Below are positions 7,573 through 15,892 of a stretch of DNA of 34,588 nt, one piece after another; position 1 is the stretch's first letter; every line of letters starts with the position of its first letter. The position numbers and the translations under genes are program-made. Location of the stretch: the IMG/VR virus record IMGVR_UViG_3300045921_000964, positions 1-34,588 of that record, one strand, 5' to 3'. The stretch is from a virus. The notes beneath the pieces are model-generated. The model did no database searches and had not been told where the DNA came from. It saw nothing but the letters and a program-made list of their open reading frames with translations.

Positions 7573-7964
7573 CGCTGCTCGAACTGCCCTGGCCGCCCAC
7601 GGTGAATCGGTACTACCGCAACGTGGGCTTCCGCACGCTGATCAGCCGCGAGGGCCGGGCATATCGCCGACACGCCTGCGCCCTTCTGGGCGGCAACGGG
7701 CCGCAAAAGCCCCCGGCGGACGGGCGGATTGCGCTGGCGATGGACGCCTTCCCGCCAGATAGGCGTAAGCGCGATCTCGACAACCTCCAGAAAGCGGTCC
7801 TGGACGCCCTCCAGTACGCAGGCATCTATCGGGACGACAGCCAGGTGGACCTGCTGGTCGTTCGGCGGCGCGAGCCGGTCGCGGGCGGCCGGGTCTGCGT
7901 CCGCGTCGATGAGTTCCCTCTACGCACTTGTCCGCTATGCGGACGCATCTGGGAGAGCAACTGA
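7569..7964 (+). CDS. RusA-like Holliday junction resolvase
   Basis: This 131-residue protein has the RusA fold signature: N-terminal LPWPPTVNRYYR (6-17) and the acidic cluster RKRDLDNLQKAVLDAL with Asp69, Asp71 and Asp79, followed by IYRDDSQV (Asp89/90). RusA resolves branched DNA intermediates. The start at 7569 forms ATGA with the previous stop; a start 12 bases upstream is less likely. The C-terminal extension RTCPLCGRIWESN (119-131) has one CxxC pair and is not part of standard RusA. It may help form a metal site in the dimer. Confidence 0.85.
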   Translation: MTLLELPWPPTVNRYYRNVGFRTLISREGRAYRRHACALLGGNGPQKPPADGRIALAMDAFPPDRRKRDLDNLQKAVLDALQYAGIYRDDSQVDLLVVRRREPVAGGRVCVRVDEFPLRTCPLCGRIWESN

Positions 7965-7966
7965 CC

Positions 7967-8584
7967 ATGGGGCGCATCTACATCGCAGGCCCGATGACCG
8001 GCATGCCGGAGCACAACTTCCCCGCGTTCCACGCCGCGGCCGACCGGTTCCGCCAGGCCGGGTGGGAGGTCGCCAACCCGGCGGAGAACTTCCACGGGCG
8101 GACGGACCTGCCGCGCTCGGCCTACCTGCGAGCCGACGTGGCCTTGCTCGCCCAGTGCGACGCCATCGCTTTGCTCCCCAGATGGGATAGGTCCCACGGC
8201 GCGACGCTCGAGGCCGTCATCGCCGCCGAGATCGGCCTGTCATTCTTCGACGCCATCTCCGGCGAGCAGATGGTGGAGCCGATGGTCTGTTTCTCCGCCG
8301 AGCACGGCGCAGCCTCCATCCTCGATACGGCCAAGCGGCTAACCGACGGCAGCCGTCAGGCCGACTACGGTCACCCGTGCGACGACTTCGCTCGCACGGC
8401 GGCCATGTGGAACGGCATCCTTTCGGCCAAGCTCCGCGACGGGGCGGCGATCTCCGCGATGGACGTGCCGCTATGCATGATCGCCGTCAAGCTCGCCCGC
8501 CAGGCCCACCGCCACAAGCGCGACAACCTCGTGGACATCGCCGGGTACGCCCGCACGGCGGCCATGGTGGCCGGGGAGGAATAG
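7967..8584 (+). CDS. DUF4406 / DUF6378-like fusion, probable nucleotide-related enzyme
   Basis: This 205-residue protein seems to have two parts. The N-terminal half (1-90: RIYIAGPMTGMPEHNFPAFHAAADRFRQAGWEVANPAE, then CDAIALLPRWDRSHGATLEAVIA) is the DUF4406 fold, related to nucleoside 2-deoxyribosyltransferases. The C-terminal half (about 115-205: ADYGHPCDDFARTAAMWNGIL) matches phage proteins called DUF6378. The two parts are more often separate, so the fusion is notable. The start at 7967 has GGGAGAG upstream. The substrate is unknown; a base-exchange or nucleotide-pool role is inferred from the fold. Confidence 0.7.
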   Translation: MGRIYIAGPMTGMPEHNFPAFHAAADRFRQAGWEVANPAENFHGRTDLPRSAYLRADVALLAQCDAIALLPRWDRSHGATLEAVIAAEIGLSFFDAISGEQMVEPMVCFSAEHGAASILDTAKRLTDGSRQADYGHPCDDFARTAAMWNGILSAKLRDGAAISAMDVPLCMIAVKLARQAHRHKRDNLVDIAGYARTAAMVAGEE

Positions 8585-9352
8585 ATGGCCAAGCGCGGCT
8601 CGAAGACCATGCTCGCCTTTGGCGACCTGCACATCCCCCAGCACAACCGCCGGGCCGTGGAGGTCTTCTGCCGCGCCGCCGAGCGCATCCGGCCAGAACT
8701 GGTCGTCTGCCTGGGGGACCTCTTGGACTGCGGGCAGTTTTCGCCGTACCCGCCGATCCTTGGAGAGCCTCAAAGCGAATACATCGACGATCTACGCGAG
8801 GCCAATGCGCTGCTGGATCGCATCCAGGCAACTTGCGACCGCCTGGTGATAGTCGAGGGCAACCACGAGTATCGCCTGGACCGCTGGGCGGCGGCTACCG
8901 CCGAAGGCCGGGGCGCATATTCCATGCTCGCGCCGCGCGTGCAGCTCACGCGGGGGCGCGAGTGCGTCTACGTGCCCTACGGCTCGGCCGACGGACGGTA
9001 TCCGCACTACCGCGTCAACTCGCGGATCATCGCCGTGCACGGCTGGTCCTACGCCAGGCACGCCACCAAAAACCATTTGGCCGTCAGCCAGGGCAAGAGC
9101 GTCATCCACGGCCACACCCACCGGGCCGACGCGTCCATCGTCCAGAACATCTGGTCGCCGGGGCGGGTCATCGAGGCCCGAAGCGCGGGCTGCCTGTGTC
9201 GGCCCATCCCGCTTTACGGCGCGGGCCGGCCGGTCGAGTGGGTCAACGCCTTCATCCTCGGGTATCTCGGCCGGCGCAGCGACACGCTCTACACCATCCC
9301 CATCATGGACGACCGCTGCATCCTGCCCGACGGCACGGAGGTGACGGCATGA
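8585..9352 (+). CDS. Calcineurin-like metallophosphoesterase
   Basis: This 255-residue protein carries all blocks of the metallophosphoesterase family in order: FGDLHIP (12-18), LGDLLD (about 43-48), GNHEYR (about 95-100), HGWS and HGHTHR. These residues bind two metals and hydrolyse phosphodiesters. Phage members are variously linked to end processing or RNA repair; the substrate is not evident here. It starts directly after the previous stop, and its TGA overlaps the helicase ATG. Confidence 0.9.
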   Translation: MAKRGSKTMLAFGDLHIPQHNRRAVEVFCRAAERIRPELVVCLGDLLDCGQFSPYPPILGEPQSEYIDDLREANALLDRIQATCDRLVIVEGNHEYRLDRWAAATAEGRGAYSMLAPRVQLTRGRECVYVPYGSADGRYPHYRVNSRIIAVHGWSYARHATKNHLAVSQGKSVIHGHTHRADASIVQNIWSPGRVIEARSAGCLCRPIPLYGAGRPVEWVNAFILGYLGRRSDTLYTIPIMDDRCILPDGTEVTA

Positions 9353-11106
9353 CGGGGGCGCTGCTCAGTCCGCCGACGGGGTCGCCGACCATCACGCTGC
9401 GGCCATACCAGCGTGAGGCCATTGAGGCGGTCTATGACCACCTGCGCCAGCGGGATGATAACCCAGCGGTTGTTTTACCCACAGCGGCGGGCAAGACAAT
9501 GGTCATCGGAACCATCTGCCGCGACACGGTCGAGCACTGGAACGGTCGCATTCTCATCCTGGCCCACGTGAAGGAACTCCTTGAGCAGGCCGTGGACAAG
9601 CTCCACGCGATGGCCCCGGACCTCTGGCACCGCATCGGCGTTTACTCGGCCGGTCTCGGCAGCCGGGACACCGAGCACTCGATCATCGTCGCCGGGATTC
9701 AAAGCGTCTATCGACGGGCCCAGGAGCTGGGACGCTTCGACCTGGTTCTCATCGACGAGGCCCATATGGTGCCGCCGGACGGCGAAGGGATGTACCGCAC
9801 GTTCCTGGCGGATGCGAAGGCCATCAACCCGAACGTGCGTCTCATCGGTCTTACCGCCACGCCGTTCCGCATGACGACGGGAACAATCTGCTCGCCGGAG
9901 AACCTGCTGAACAAGGTCTGCTACGAGGTGAGCGTCCGCGAGCTCATCGTGCAAGGGTATCTGTGCCCCCTGGTGGCCAAGGGCACGCGCGAAGACCTGG
10001 ACACGAGCGGCCTGCACGTCCGGGCCGGGGAGTTCGTGGCCGACGAGGTCGAGGCCCTGATGGACCAGCAGAGCCGCGTGGAGGCCGCGTGCGCCGAAAT
10101 TGTCGAGCAGACCAAGGACAGGCACTCCGTCCTGGTCTTCGCCGGCGGAATCCAGCACGCCCAGCACGTCTCCGAGACCCTCCAGCGCATGGGCGGCCAG
10201 GTCGCCACCGTCTTCGGCGAGACGCCAGACGACGAGCGCGCTCGAACCATCGCGGAGTTCCGCGCCGGGCGGCTGAAGTATCTCGTCAACGTGGGCATCC
10301 TGACACACGGCTTCGACGCTCCGAACATCGACTGTGTGGCGCTCCTTCGGCCCACCAATTCCCCGGGCCTCTACTACCAATGCTGCGGTCGCGGGTTCCG
10401 GCTGCATCCCGGCAAGTCCAACTGCCTCATCCTGGATTTCGGCGGCAACGTCCTTCGCCACGGGCCGGTGGACGACCTGCGAATCAAGGAGAACGGCAAG
10501 GGCACCGGCGAAGCGCCGGCCAAGAAGTGCCCCGAGTGCCTTGCCCTCATCGCCACGGGCTACGCCGTCTGTCCACAGTGCGGCTACGCCTTCCCGCCGC
10601 CCGAGCGCCAAGGGCACGACGCGCGGGCGAGCACCGCCGCGGTCCTGTCGGGTGAAGTCACGGTCGAGACCTACCCTGTGCAGGAAGTGGCCTACTCGGT
10701 CCATGTCAAGCGGGGCGCGCCGGAGGACCATCCGCGAAGCACGCGGGTCGATTACCGCATTGGGTTTTCCCGCTGGCAGTCGGAATGGGTCTGCTTCGAG
10801 CACACCGGCTACGCGCGGCACAAGGCTGAGGCTTGGTGGCGAAGGCGCTCGGAGCTGCCCGTGCCGGACTCGGCGGAGGACGCGGTGTATTTCGCTCGGC
10901 GCGGGGCGCTCGCGCCCACCAAGAGCATCACCGTACGGCACGTTTCCGGCGAGGAGTTTGACCACATCGTCGGCTACGAGCTCGGCGAGAAGCCCTTCTA
11001 CCGGGAACCCGGCTGGGATGACGACGCGGACGCGGGCGAAGCCATGGCCAGCGCCATCGTGCCTGCTGGCAGGCAGGTCGATGACGCGGAAGACATCCCG
11101 TTCTGA
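9349..11106 (+). CDS. DEAD/DEAH-box superfamily 2 helicase
   Basis: This 585-residue helicase has a Q-like LRPYQREAIEAVYDHL (17-32), Walker A PTAAGKT (44-50), DEAH (136-139), TATPF (169-173), motif V NVGILTHGFDAP (314-325) and motif VI QCCGRGFRLHPGK (344-356). A zinc finger follows (Cys394, Cys397, Cys408, Cys411). The C-terminal region (about 430-585) ends DDAEDIPF. The domain order matches phage helicases that act in recombination and fork remodelling. The ATG at 9349 overlaps the previous stop. A short palindrome (11060-11075) is translated near the end as part of VPAGRQ. Confidence 0.9.
   Translation: MTGALLSPPTGSPTITLRPYQREAIEAVYDHLRQRDDNPAVVLPTAAGKTMVIGTICRDTVEHWNGRILILAHVKELLEQAVDKLHAMAPDLWHRIGVYSAGLGSRDTEHSIIVAGIQSVYRRAQELGRFDLVLIDEAHMVPPDGEGMYRTFLADAKAINPNVRLIGLTATPFRMTTGTICSPENLLNKVCYEVSVRELIVQGYLCPLVAKGTREDLDTSGLHVRAGEFVADEVEALMDQQSRVEAACAEIVEQTKDRHSVLVFAGGIQHAQHVSETLQRMGGQVATVFGETPDDERARTIAEFRAGRLKYLVNVGILTHGFDAPNIDCVALLRPTNSPGLYYQCCGRGFRLHPGKSNCLILDFGGNVLRHGPVDDLRIKENGKGTGEAPAKKCPECLALIATGYAVCPQCGYAFPPPERQGHDARASTAAVLSGEVTVETYPVQEVAYSVHVKRGAPEDHPRSTRVDYRIGFSRWQSEWVCFEHTGYARHKAEAWWRRRSELPVPDSAEDAVYFARRGALAPTKSITVRHVSGEEFDHIVGYELGEKPFYREPGWDDDADAGEAMASAIVPAGRQVDDAEDIPF
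11060..11075 (+). repeat. GC-rich palindrome, TGCCTGC/GCAGGCA
   Basis: TGCCTGC (11060-11066), TG, GCAGGCA (11069-11075). The same core recurs at 14431, 14505 and 29309. Here it is translated in frame near the helicase C-terminus. Confidence 0.6.
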
Positions 11107-11114
11107 GGAACCGC

Positions 11115-13322
11115 ATGGAAGAGTTCCTGAACATGCTGTTTGCCGAGGCGGTCGCCCAGGACCGGCGGCTGTGCGTCTTCACCCTACCCGACCGGCGGAC
11201 GAGGCATTTTTCGTCGCTCACCGCCGCTGCGCTGCATGCCGCCGAGGAGGCGAAGACCAAGGAGGTCTACTTCGGCGTCGGCTTGGCGGGCCGGAACTTC
11301 GGCAGGCGCAACTCCTCGTCCGACATCGCCGCCATCGTGGGACTCTGGGCGGACGTCGACCTGGCCGCGCCGTGGCGGGCAGAGAAGCCCTTGCCGCGCA
11401 CCATCGACGAGGCCCGGACCATCCTGGACAAACTGCCCCTCGCGCCAAGCGTACTTGTGGACTCGGGCCATGGCCTGCACGCCTACTGGCTCTTTAAGGA
11501 ACCGTGGGTATTCGAGACGGAGGGCGAACGCATCGAGGCGGCCAAGCGCGCCCGGGGCTGGGTCGAGACCGTCCGCAACGCGGCACGCTCGTTCGGTTGG
11601 GATGTCGACTCCGTCGGCGACCTGGCCCGCGTGCTGCGTTTGCCGGGAACGATGAACCGCAAGGGCGACACGCCCGTCGAGGTCCGCGTCCTCGAGTCCA
11701 GCGACCGCCGTTACAACCCCGACGACTTCGAGCCGTTCGTAGCCGCCGAGGTGCCTGTCGAGGCGAACGAGGTGCAGACGAGCGCGCTGGCGCTGCGCCC
11801 CGACGCCGAGCCGCCGGCCGACAAGTTCGCCCGCTTGATGTGCATGTCGCATGCGTTCTCGGATTCATGGAATCACTGGCGCGACGATTTCAGCGACCAA
11901 TCGCAAAGCGCCTACGACCAATCACTCGCAGACATTGCGGCCTTGAGCGGCTGGACCGACCAGCAGATCGCAGACCTGCTCATCGCGGTCCGGCGCAGGC
12001 ACGGCCACAAGCCGGAGAAGGCGCTCCGCGCCGACTACATCGCCAAGACCATCGCTGTGGCCCGGCGCGGCGCGCAAGAGCGGGCCGCCGAAGGCGTGGA
12101 CCTTTCCACCTGTCTGCCCGCTCAGACTGCTCAATCCGCGGCGAAAGCCGATGACCAACCCGTTGTCTCGACGCCCAAGAGCCTCCGTCAGCTCGTCCAA
12201 CTCTACCCCGCCCTGCGCAAGCCGGTGATCGATGGGCTACTGCGCGAAGGCGAGACCATGAACGTCATCTCGGCCCCCAAAATCGGCAAGAGCTGGCTCG
12301 TCATCGACTTGGCGCTGGCTGTCGCCACGGGCTGCCCATGGCTGGGCATGGACTGCGTGCCGGGCGAAGTGCTCATCCTCGACAACGAGCTGCACGGCGA
12401 GACCAGCGCCAACCGCATCCCGAAAGTGGCCGAGGTGCGCGGCATCGACATCGAGGCGGTCGCCGACCGGGTCTATGTCGAGAACCTTCGCGGGCGGCTC
12501 CAGGACCTCTTCGCGCTCGGCCCGTACTTCCGGCAGTTCGCGCCCGGGCGGTTCAAGGTGGTCATCCTCGACGCCTTCTACCGCTTCCTGCCCATGCGGG
12601 CCGACGAGAACGACAACGGCACGATGGCCAGTCTCTACAACTACCTGGACTCGTTCGCCGACTACCTGAAATGCTGCTTCGTGCTCATCCACCATACGTC
12701 CAAGGGCAACCAATCCCTGAAGGAACTCACCGACGTGGGGGCCGGTGCCGGCGCGCAATCCCGCGCCACGGACACGCACCTTATCCTGCGCCGCCACGAG
12801 GAGGAGGACGCGGTAGTCATGGAGGCGGCGGTGCGTTCCTGGCCGCCCGTCCCGCCGCGCTGCCTGCGCTGGGCCTGGCCGGTCTGGATGCCCGCCGACG
12901 ACCTCGACCCGGCGGCGCTGCGGAAGGAAGGCGGCAAGAGGAACGCCAAGAGCACTGACGACGAGGAACCGCCGTCCTACGACGCCGCCGGATTCGTGGA
13001 GCGATTCCTCGGCGAAGAGCCCAAGAGCCAGGCCCGCATCCTGGAGGAGGCCGAAGCCGAGGGACTGTCCTCCCGCCGGGTGAAACGCCTGCTCGACCTG
13101 GCCGAGGAGGAGGGTCTCGCCTTCCGCTGGGCGCTCGGACCACGGAAGACCCCGGCCTACGCCACAGTCGAACAGCCCCAGGACGAGCCGCAGGATGACA
13201 GCAAGCGCGCGGCGGTCGAGGCGCTTCTGGCCTCCGCCCCGGGGCTGTCCACGAAGGAGGTCGCCGAGCGCTGCGGCGTGTCATGGCAATACGCCAACCG
13301 CATTCGGAGGGAATCCACGTGA
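11115..13322 (+). CDS. Primase-helicase: AEP-like primase plus RepA-like ATPase
   Basis: This 735-residue replication protein should prime and unwind DNA. The N-terminal part (1-220) has WADVDLAAP with Asp80 and Asp82, SGHGLHAYWLF (117-127) and DLARVLRLPGTMNRKG, the pattern of archaeo-eukaryotic primases in plasmids and phages. The central domain has Walker A SAPKIGKS (about 386-393), Walker B VVILDAFYRF (from about 482) and VLIHHTSKG, as in RepA/AAA_25 hexameric helicases. The C-terminal 110 residues carry two helix-turn-helix-like segments (QARILEEAEAEGLSSRRVKRLLD and STKEVAERCGVSWQYANRIRR). Its TGA is the first base triplet of the TGAAAC repeat field downstream. Confidence 0.88.
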   Translation: MEEFLNMLFAEAVAQDRRLCVFTLPDRRTRHFSSLTAAALHAAEEAKTKEVYFGVGLAGRNFGRRNSSSDIAAIVGLWADVDLAAPWRAEKPLPRTIDEARTILDKLPLAPSVLVDSGHGLHAYWLFKEPWVFETEGERIEAAKRARGWVETVRNAARSFGWDVDSVGDLARVLRLPGTMNRKGDTPVEVRVLESSDRRYNPDDFEPFVAAEVPVEANEVQTSALALRPDAEPPADKFARLMCMSHAFSDSWNHWRDDFSDQSQSAYDQSLADIAALSGWTDQQIADLLIAVRRRHGHKPEKALRADYIAKTIAVARRGAQERAAEGVDLSTCLPAQTAQSAAKADDQPVVSTPKSLRQLVQLYPALRKPVIDGLLREGETMNVISAPKIGKSWLVIDLALAVATGCPWLGMDCVPGEVLILDNELHGETSANRIPKVAEVRGIDIEAVADRVYVENLRGRLQDLFALGPYFRQFAPGRFKVVILDAFYRFLPMRADENDNGTMASLYNYLDSFADYLKCCFVLIHHTSKGNQSLKELTDVGAGAGAQSRATDTHLILRRHEEEDAVVMEAAVRSWPPVPPRCLRWAWPVWMPADDLDPAALRKEGGKRNAKSTDDEEPPSYDAAGFVERFLGEEPKSQARILEEAEAEGLSSRRVKRLLDLAEEEGLAFRWALGPRKTPAYATVEQPQDEPQDDSKRAAVEALLASAPGLSTKEVAERCGVSWQYANRIRREST

Positions 13323-13566
13323 AACGGCAGATGAAACAGCGGGCGAAGTACACGATGAAACTGGCCGCTTGTTTCATGCTCTGCGGCCTGTTTCATGTTT
13401 CATCGGTTGTTTCATCCGCAAGTGCTTGTGCAGACAGCGGATACGCCGATTCTGAAACGATGAAACGCCCTTGCGCGCACACCCCCCCATACCCCCCGGC
13501 GCGCGAACGGCCTGAAGGCCGTCGCGCGGGCTGGGGTGCGTGCGCGCGTGCGAGTTTCATGTTTCA
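13319..13566 (+). other. Repeat-rich non-coding region, candidate replication origin
   Basis: Eleven copies of TGAAAC or its complement GTTTCA start at 13320, 13332, 13356, 13371, 13390, 13397, 13409, 13453, 13461, 13554 and 13561; eight extend to ATGAAAC/GTTTCAT. Copies lie in both orientations, several as close pairs. Between the last two groups are two C-runs (within 13480-13497) and a hairpin (13500-13505 and 13507-13512 with 13517-13528, loop TGAA). The field follows the primase-helicase gene directly, a common site for a phage origin with iterons. Short ORFs here arise from the repeats and are not believed. Confidence 0.5.
13500..13528 (+). repeat. GC-rich hairpin within the repeat field
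   Basis: CGCGCG (13500-13505), a bulged A, ACGGCC (13507-13512), loop TGAA, GGCCGT (13517-13522), CGCGCG (13523-13528). The 12-bp stem is very stable. No T-tract follows, so it is not a standard terminator. Confidence 0.5.
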
Positions 13567-13672
13567 CGGTTCCTCCGCCGCGAGCACGCGCCGAGACGGC
13601 GGCGGGAACGGTCGCGCGTATAAGCAGAGTTTCCGACCGGTGTCCGGTTTTTCGGACGGGAGATAACGATGC

Positions 13673-14089
13673 ATGTGCACGGATGCGACGCGAGTCTGGC
13701 GGCGGTCTGTTCCGCAACTTGCGAGCCGCCTCAAGACGGACAGGCACAATGCCTTGATGCTCGCCGACCCCTGGTCGCGGGCGGCCCACAGCATGGTGCA
13801 GGGCTGGCGGATTCGGATGAGTCGTCCGCCCGCCAAGGGCAATGCCCGCGGGCTGGGCAAGCCGACATGGGCGGTATTCGCGCGCTGGGCGGTATCCATC
13901 GCCGCGACGAAGGCGAATCGCGCACGGAAAAGCGACTGGCATCTGTGGGCCTCGCGTCGCGTGAGCGGCGGGAGCCGCTATATCCCCAAGCGGGACCGGC
14001 ATTGGCTTGGGGCACGGCCCCACGCGGAGCGGTGTCGGTCGAAAACGTGCTGCGGTTACTTGAACACCAGCAATATCGTTGCGCCTTGA
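13673..14089 (+). CDS. Probable N-terminal part of an HNH-endonuclease locus
   Basis: This 138-residue ORF has GGGAGA at 13658-13663, 9 nt before its ATG. It is Trp/Arg-rich (DPWSRAAHSMVQGWRIRM, KPTWAVFARWAVSIAATKANRARKSDWHLWASRRVSGGSRY), with the coding-like codon use of its neighbours up to about 14030. From there its frame gives an unlikely tail (CRSKTCCGYLNTSNIVAP), while the frame one base back turns into a clear HNH domain. Either it is a separate small DNA-binding protein that overlaps the HNH gene, or one gene is split by a -1 frameshift or a sequencing error near the AAAA run at 14041. ATGs at 13669 and 13757 are alternative starts; the former is in another frame. Confidence 0.5.
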   Translation: MCTDATRVWRRSVPQLASRLKTDRHNALMLADPWSRAAHSMVQGWRIRMSRPPAKGNARGLGKPTWAVFARWAVSIAATKANRARKSDWHLWASRRVSGGSRYIPKRDRHWLGARPHAERCRSKTCCGYLNTSNIVAP

Positions 14090-14319
14090 CCGGTCGCAGG
14101 CTCACGCCCCAGACGGCCTCCCTCGACCACATTGTCCCCGTCCGCCTTGGCGGTGAGCATGCCATCGAGAACACCCAGGTCCTGCACAAGGACGTGAACC
14201 GGGCAAAGGGGGCGCTGACCAACGAGGAGTTCCGAGCGATGTGCCGGGAGGTAGTGGCCTGGGCGGACTCCAGCAAGACGCACCGGACCATCGGAGAGGA
14301 GGAGGAGGAACGTGAATAA
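14032..14319 (+). CDS. HNH endonuclease domain
   Basis: The 95-residue stretch from the GTG at 14032 contains YRCALTGRRLTPQTASLDHIVPVRLGGEHAIENTQVLHKDVNRAKG, a typical HNH core: DH, then N, then H in the beta-beta-alpha-metal fold. The frame is open further upstream, but that part reads like a shadow. The GTG has GGAG only 2 nt before it, which is too close for a good ribosome site. This supports a frameshifted join with the upstream ORF. HNH enzymes beside phage methylase or terminase genes often nick DNA for packaging or act as homing enzymes. Confidence 0.65.
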   Translation: MSVENVLRLLEHQQYRCALTGRRLTPQTASLDHIVPVRLGGEHAIENTQVLHKDVNRAKGALTNEEFRAMCREVVAWADSSKTHRTIGEEEEERE

Positions 14320-14536
14320 CGGAATGACCGACGCGCCAAGTCGCACCCAGGCGCGGCCGGTTCGTGGGGTCGAGGAATCCGCCGCCCCGGCGGAAAGGTC
14401 GCAACCTGGTGCAACCTGGTGCGAATGGGGTGCCTGCCTGCGCCGCAACCGCGGCAGGCAGGGAACCCTGGAGCGATTTCGGACGCCCGCCGGGTCGGCG
14501 GGCCATGCCTACCGGCAGGCAGGCAAGGAGGATTGA
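14312..14536 (+). CDS. Small hypothetical ORF built partly from repeats
   Basis: A run of GGAGGAGGAGG lies just before the GTG at 14312, so initiation is plausible, and the ORF overlaps the HNH stop by 8 bp. The 74-residue product (Pro/Arg/Ala-rich, one CEWGAC segment) has no recognised family. Its second half is encoded by a tandem repeat and two GC-rich palindromes, which suggests a degenerate or repeat-invaded gene. Confidence 0.3.
   Translation: MNNGMTDAPSRTQARPVRGVEESAAPAERSQPGATWCEWGACLRRNRGRQGTLERFRTPAGSAGHAYRQAGKED
14401..14525 (+). repeat. Tandem repeat plus two GGCAGGCA palindromes
   Basis: GCAACCTGGT occurs twice in tandem (14401-14420). TGCCTGCC (14431-14438) pairs with GGCAGGCA (14453-14460). 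A second imperfect palindrome, TGCCTACC/GGCAGGCA, lies at about 14505-14520, and another GCAGGCA-type unit runs into the ribosome site AAGGAGG of the methyltransferase gene. Confidence 0.55.
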
Positions 14537-14539
14537 GCC

Positions 14540-15892
14540 ATGAAGGTCGAACTTCGCAAGGTTTCGGACATCAAGCCCTACGAGCACAACCCCCGCGACA
14601 ACGACGGCGCGGTCGAGGCGGTCGCCCGGTCCATCCGGGAGTACGGGTTCCGCCAGCCCATCGTCGTGGACGCCGAGGGCGTCATCGTCGTGGGTCATAC
14701 CCGCTGGAAGGCGGCGCAGAAGCTCGGGCTGGAGATGGTCCCCGTCCACGTGGCGACCGACCTCACCCCGGCGCAGGTCAGGGCGTACCGCATCGCCGAC
14801 AACAAGGTCGCGGATTTGGCCACGTGGGATATGGAACTCCTGCCCATCGAATTGTCGGAACTGCGCGGCATGGACGTGGACCTGGAACTCCTGGGCTTCT
14901 CGTCGGCGGAGCTGGAGAAGATGCTCGGCGCGACAGGCACCGAGGGCCTGACCGACCCGGACGCCATCCCCGAGCCGCCGGACGAGGCAGTCACCAAGCC
15001 CGGCGACTTGTGGACACTCGGCAACCACCGGCTGCTGTGTGGCGACTCCGGCAAGGCCGAGGACGTGGACAGGCTGCTGGACGGGGCGACCGTGCAGCTC
15101 GTGAACACCGACCCGCCCTACAATGTCGGCGTCGCCAGCCGGAGCAACAACGCCATCGCCGCCAGCGGCGACCGGCCCATCGGCCAGCAGGGCATGGACA
15201 TCGCCATCCGGGGCGAGACGCACGCCACGACGGGCAAGCTGCGCCCCAAGGACAGGCCGCTCGTCAACGACTTCATCTCCGACGAGGAGTTCGCCCGGCT
15301 CCTGCGGCTGTGGTTCGGCAACATCCAGCGGGTGCTGGAACCGGGCCGGGCCTTCTACATCTGGGGCGGGTACTCGAACATCTGGAACTATCCCAACGCG
15401 CTGCGGGAATCGGAGCTCTACTTCTCGCAGATGATCATCTGGGTCAAGGAGCATCCGGTCCTCACGCGCAAGGACTTCATGGGCAACCACGAGTGGTGTT
15501 TCTACGGCTGGAAGGAGGGCGCGGCCCACTACTTCAACCCGGAGATTACCAACGCCACCGATGTGTGGTCCGTGAAGAAGGTCAACCCGCAGTCGATGGT
15601 GCACCTCACGGAGAAGCCGGTCGAACTCGCCGTCCGCGCCATGACCTACAGCAGCAAGCCGGGCGAGAACGTCCTGGACCTCTTTGGCGGCTCGGGCAGC
15701 ACGCTCATCGCCGCCGAGCGGACCGGGCGTCGGGCACTCGTGGTGGAGATCGACCCGCTCTACTGCGATGTCATCGTCCGCAGGTGGGAAGAGTTCACAG
15801 GACGGAAGGCCGAGCGGACGGCCCTGAACGACCAAACCCCGGCTTGCGCCGGGGTGGTCGGAGCGGAGGGATTGAAGCGTGCTACGCCTTGA
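14540..15892 (+). CDS. ParB-like domain / DNA methyltransferase fusion (N4- or N6-)
   Basis: In this 450-residue protein the N-terminal 120 residues form a ParB/Srx-like domain (NPRDNDGAVEAVARSIREYGFRQPIVVD, VVGHTRWKAAQKLG). The methyltransferase follows with the catalytic motif DPPYNV (191-196) before the AdoMet motif LDLFGGSGST (about 380-389), the beta-class order. TEKPVELA is also typical. The fusion is common in phages and mobile elements; it probably methylates adenine or cytosine amino groups to protect phage DNA. The target site cannot be read from sequence. AAGGAGG precedes the start. The C-terminal tail is encoded by a GC-rich hairpin (TPACAGVV), and the last 11 bp overlap the convergent minus-strand gene. 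Confidence 0.9.
   Translation: MKVELRKVSDIKPYEHNPRDNDGAVEAVARSIREYGFRQPIVVDAEGVIVVGHTRWKAAQKLGLEMVPVHVATDLTPAQVRAYRIADNKVADLATWDMELLPIELSELRGMDVDLELLGFSSAELEKMLGATGTEGLTDPDAIPEPPDEAVTKPGDLWTLGNHRLLCGDSGKAEDVDRLLDGATVQLVNTDPPYNVGVASRSNNAIAASGDRPIGQQGMDIAIRGETHATTGKLRPKDRPLVNDFISDEEFARLLRLWFGNIQRVLEPGRAFYIWGGYSNIWNYPNALRESELYFSQMIIWVKEHPVLTRKDFMGNHEWCFYGWKEGAAHYFNPEITNATDVWSVKKVNPQSMVHLTEKPVELAVRAMTYSSKPGENVLDLFGGSGSTLIAAERTGRRALVVEIDPLYCDVIVRRWEEFTGRKAERTALNDQTPACAGVVGAEGLKRATP
15837..15854 (+). repeat. GC-rich hairpin translated as TPACAG
   Basis: CCCCGGC (15837-15843), TTGC, GCCGGGG (15848-15854), near the 3' end of the methyltransferase gene. It adds a C-terminal tail outside the conserved domain. 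With no T-run it is not a normal terminator, though it may dampen convergent transcription. Confidence 0.5.

Noticed and set aside
8377-9348. Upstream extension of the helicase frame
   Set aside because: This part is Arg/Pro/Gly-rich shadow sequence across the phosphoesterase gene; the helicase motifs begin after the coupled ATG at 9349.
13480-13500. C-runs as a possible G-quadruplex on the minus strand
   Set aside because: Only two runs are present; a standard quadruplex needs four G-tracts, so the case is weak.
13283-13666. 127-residue ORF with a signal-peptide-like start after the primase-helicase
   Set aside because: Its apparent features come from translating the TGAAAC repeats and the C-runs; it overlaps the primase end and has no clear ribosome site.
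11060-14525. CRISPR array
   Set aside because: The repeats are short palindromes with irregular spacing; no constant repeat-spacer pattern and no cas genes are present.
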